This document shows positions 61,501-64,000 of a stretch of 64,000 nucleotides of DNA, piece by piece (within the stretch, counting starts at the first letter, position 1; each line of letters begins with the position of its first letter). Below the pieces are notes generated by a model that searched no databases, was not told where the DNA came from, and saw only the letters and a list, made by a program, of their open reading frames with translations. The stretch is taken from contig JAZARR010000250.1 of the NCBI GenBank assembly GCA_037389465.1, positions 496,001 through 560,000 on the forward strand. Direction: 5' to 3'. Both the position numbers and the translations under genes were made by a program. The stretch comes from Baylisascaris procyonis (lineage: Eukaryota > Nematoda > Chromadorea > Rhabditida > Ascarididae).

Positions 61501-64000
61501 CTATGAGTTAGTGGATCGGTTAAAATATGATTTGCTCTATTTCGTATATTTTAATAATCGATAGTTTATTTATCAACTCAACTGCTCTACTAGGAAAGAA
61601 ACTGAATTTTAAAAATATTTTCTCCCACTAGACTCGTAAGAATTCTTCATCAATTTTCAACAAATATTTATATCACTCATTAAAACGTTGATACGAAGCA
61701 TATACTGATATATGTCGCTTTTATTCGAAAGCTTCTCGATACGTGCTGTAAGTAATGTTCGCTCACCCTGCTTAGTTGCTTTTTTTTCGGATATTTTTCT
61801 GGAACATTTCCTACAGTATGCTCACGAGGCGAATGTTAAATATTTTTGAGAAGAGGGCGCCGTTGATATATTTGTTTTCACTCGATAACCTCTCATTCTT
61901 TATGATGAAACGGCGAAAATTGTGATTTGATATAATGATTAAGCAACTGATAATAAAAATTATCGGAAGAATCGATGCGATATGCGCATTTATAATTCCA
62001 TTAACCTGACCAACCGGTTTTATAAATAACCACTAAATAATAAAATATTTCATAACAGAGCATTCATATTTTAGCCGATGCAAAATCTCGAGGAAATTTT
62101 CTACGAAAGTTTTACTTCTTTTTATGACACAATCGAGGAAAGCTTAAAGTTCTATAAAATTCAACATATAAATTTCCACGTATCTTCAAATGATTATAAC
62201 TCTTTTCGAAGCTCTCGAAGCAACTTGAAATTTTGTATAGATATGCGGTCGCCTTGCAGTTAGTTTACAGTATACTCAGCAGATTTCTCGCCCTCAATTT
62301 TAGCGATATTAAACCCACAAATACAAATGCAAAGATATGTACAGGCATGATATTATTATAACAATGTGATCTTCTCATGGAAATTTGCAAATACGCATTG
62401 AAATGAATTAAGAAGGGAGCGATAAGCGCATTGTTTTCGAAAATGTTACTAAATTATTTTATACATGTTATTAAAATATTTTAGGCATAAATTTTCTATG
62501 AATTTCTCTTCATTGCGAAAAACTACTCAAAAAGAATTTTCAAATATTAGGAAGAAAAACTACAATTAGATGATAGTTCATACGAAAGGCACAGATGAGT
62601 TAAAGAACGGGTAAGAAGAGCTGCGAATATGATCTACACATTTCAATGGCTAAACAATAACGAATATCGCCTAATCACTTTCGAATTATAGCATAGATTA
62701 TTTTTTCACCACTGTTGATGAAAAAAATTTCTCAACAATATCTATTCTTTGAATTTCCATCGGTTCACCTCTAAAAATTAGGCGAAGGATTTTAATTTAT
62801 GCAAACGATGAATAAGTTTCAAGAAATTTGTATCATCATCTTTCATGACAAGATAGAAATAGATATATGTATATAATAGAGACGATCTTTAAATTTCATC
62901 AAATATAATTGATGCAAAAATTAACTGATGGATTTACGATTAGAAAAAGGAAAGAAAGAAAGAAAGAAAGAAAGAAGTCATTTTCCCTCAAACAAATACC
63001 ATTCTGCTTTTAACAAAAAATTCTACAACATCAAAGAAATAACAAGAAATAACTCACTAAAAGAATTGGCAAAGATAAAATTGTAAATCTTAACTACTGA
63101 TAATATGGCTAAATCTTTTTTTCCATATTCATATCATCCGGTTTCATTTCAATTTATATCCTTTAAAACGAACTTCCGGAAGAAGATTATGGATAGAAAA
63201 AGAGTAGATATTATGGCGATAAATATCTTTTACCTTTGAAAGATTTGCCGCTCTACCTCGATTTTCCTACCTCAGAACCCACTTTTTGGATCTTTGAATT
63301 GAGGAAATTTCTACCTCATTTTTCTCTTCCTTTTTCGTCACGTCACCATTTTTAACCCTCGGTTTATGTGTTAGCATTTATCATTTATCATTTATCAGTC
63401 CAGCTTATAATATTCAGCCTATTTCGCCTTACAATGCAGTGCTGCCGTAGCGTTGATAAGCATAGCATATCTTATGAAAGAAATATAACTTTAAATATTT
63501 TTCTTTAATTTTCTTTGAATTTTCAAACTTTAAGTAAATATTTCTATCAGCTCACTTTGCCGCTACAACCCCCTCTTACTATTTACATTCACCTGCACAA
63601 ATTACTATTCGCCACTAGATTTATGTTGCAATATAGAGTGATATCGAAATAAATGAATAGGCATCATATCATCATTTTCAATGACATATAGACAAAATCC
63701 AATATTTCTAACATATGAACGAAACAATGAGGTGATTCTACCGAGCATATTATATAAAATAAAAATGAATTGTTTGTTTTATTGTGAAATATCGAAAAGA
63801 AACGACGAAGAAGACGAAGCGAGCAAAACGCTTTTTGGTGCAAAATTTATGGCGCATTGAGCGCATGTAAATCACGAAACGTTTAAAAAAATCCGAACCG
63901 ACCGTACACATAAATCAACAAATTCAGGCAACGTTCTGTCGTGTTCCTCGAATGGCGCCCTCTTCAAATCGTTTTGCTGCTTTCTTCTTTCTTTCTTTCG
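58511..64000. other. Right end of window, no gene seen
   Basis: AT-rich. It contains a CAGACAGACA cluster at 60065-60115, a (GAAA)n tract at 62949-62976 and CTTT repeats at the very end. Small frames at 59818-60000, 60605-60880 and 62078-62263 are not recognisable proteins. Confidence 0.45.
62949..62976. repeat. (GAAA)n microsatellite
   Basis: GGAAAGAAAGAAAGAAAGAAAG run. Confidence 0.95.

Noticed and set aside
62078..62263. 61-codon frame preceded by an acceptor-like TTCATATTTTAG
   Set aside because: AT-driven composition, no homologue recognised, and the 3' part resembles a dispersed non-coding motif also seen near 23.5 kb.
1..64000. tRNA, rRNA, spliced-leader RNA and mir-10-type microRNA genes
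   Set aside because: I scanned both strands for A/B-box-like words, the SL1 sequence and miR-10 core sequence and found no convincing match. A covariance-model scan would be decisive.

Overview
The window looks like nematode nuclear DNA. It is AT-rich, and it carries arrays of the hexamer CCTAAG, which on the other strand is TTAGGC, the canonical nematode telomere repeat. It also encodes a spliced Hox gene whose homeodomain is that of LIN-39 (the nematode Deformed/Sex-combs-reduced class). I cannot name the species from sequence alone. There is no sign of bacterial, viral or plasmid organisation. Nearly all open frames longer than 60 codons are chance or low-complexity; the real exons are short and were found by motif and by splice-phase consistency.

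Layout. Positions 1-766 are a variant-rich telomere-like array whose orientation (C-rich strand 5' to 3') fits a left chromosome end or a subtelomere. A non-coding 'tail' follows at 767-1210. A third, strongly decayed telomere-like patch lies at 2161-2402. From 2813 to 6067 (+ strand), five in-phase exons encode the C-terminal BRCT region of a DNA ligase IV-like protein. The catalytic part is absent, so the gene is either cut off or continues beyond array 1. The 11 kb at 6068-17321 has no supported gene.

From 45294 down to 17322 (- strand) lies a complete four-exon model of lin-39: 206 codons spread over 28 kb, with introns of 4.5, 11.5 and 11.3 kb. A polyglutamine N-terminus, a YPWM hexapeptide exon, a homeobox 5' exon and a homeobox 3' exon join in matching phase. 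The largest intron-resident feature is a 2.6 kb telomere-like array (20128-22756) in intron 3. It is followed by a second, about 98-99% identical, gap-free copy of the same 444-bp tail (22757-23200). Array plus tail therefore recurs as a unit at two loci, which is the most unusual thing in the window.

Upstream of lin-39 there is a CpG-rich putative promoter (about 45295-45905). The remaining 18 kb is mostly gene-empty. It holds a possible receptor-domain fragment at 47.7 kb, a CpG-rich island with a TATA-like motif at 58.1-58.5 kb, and several microsatellites.

The two genes are convergent (tail to tail), with no sign of operonic organisation. The gene models are inferred by eye and need transcript support.
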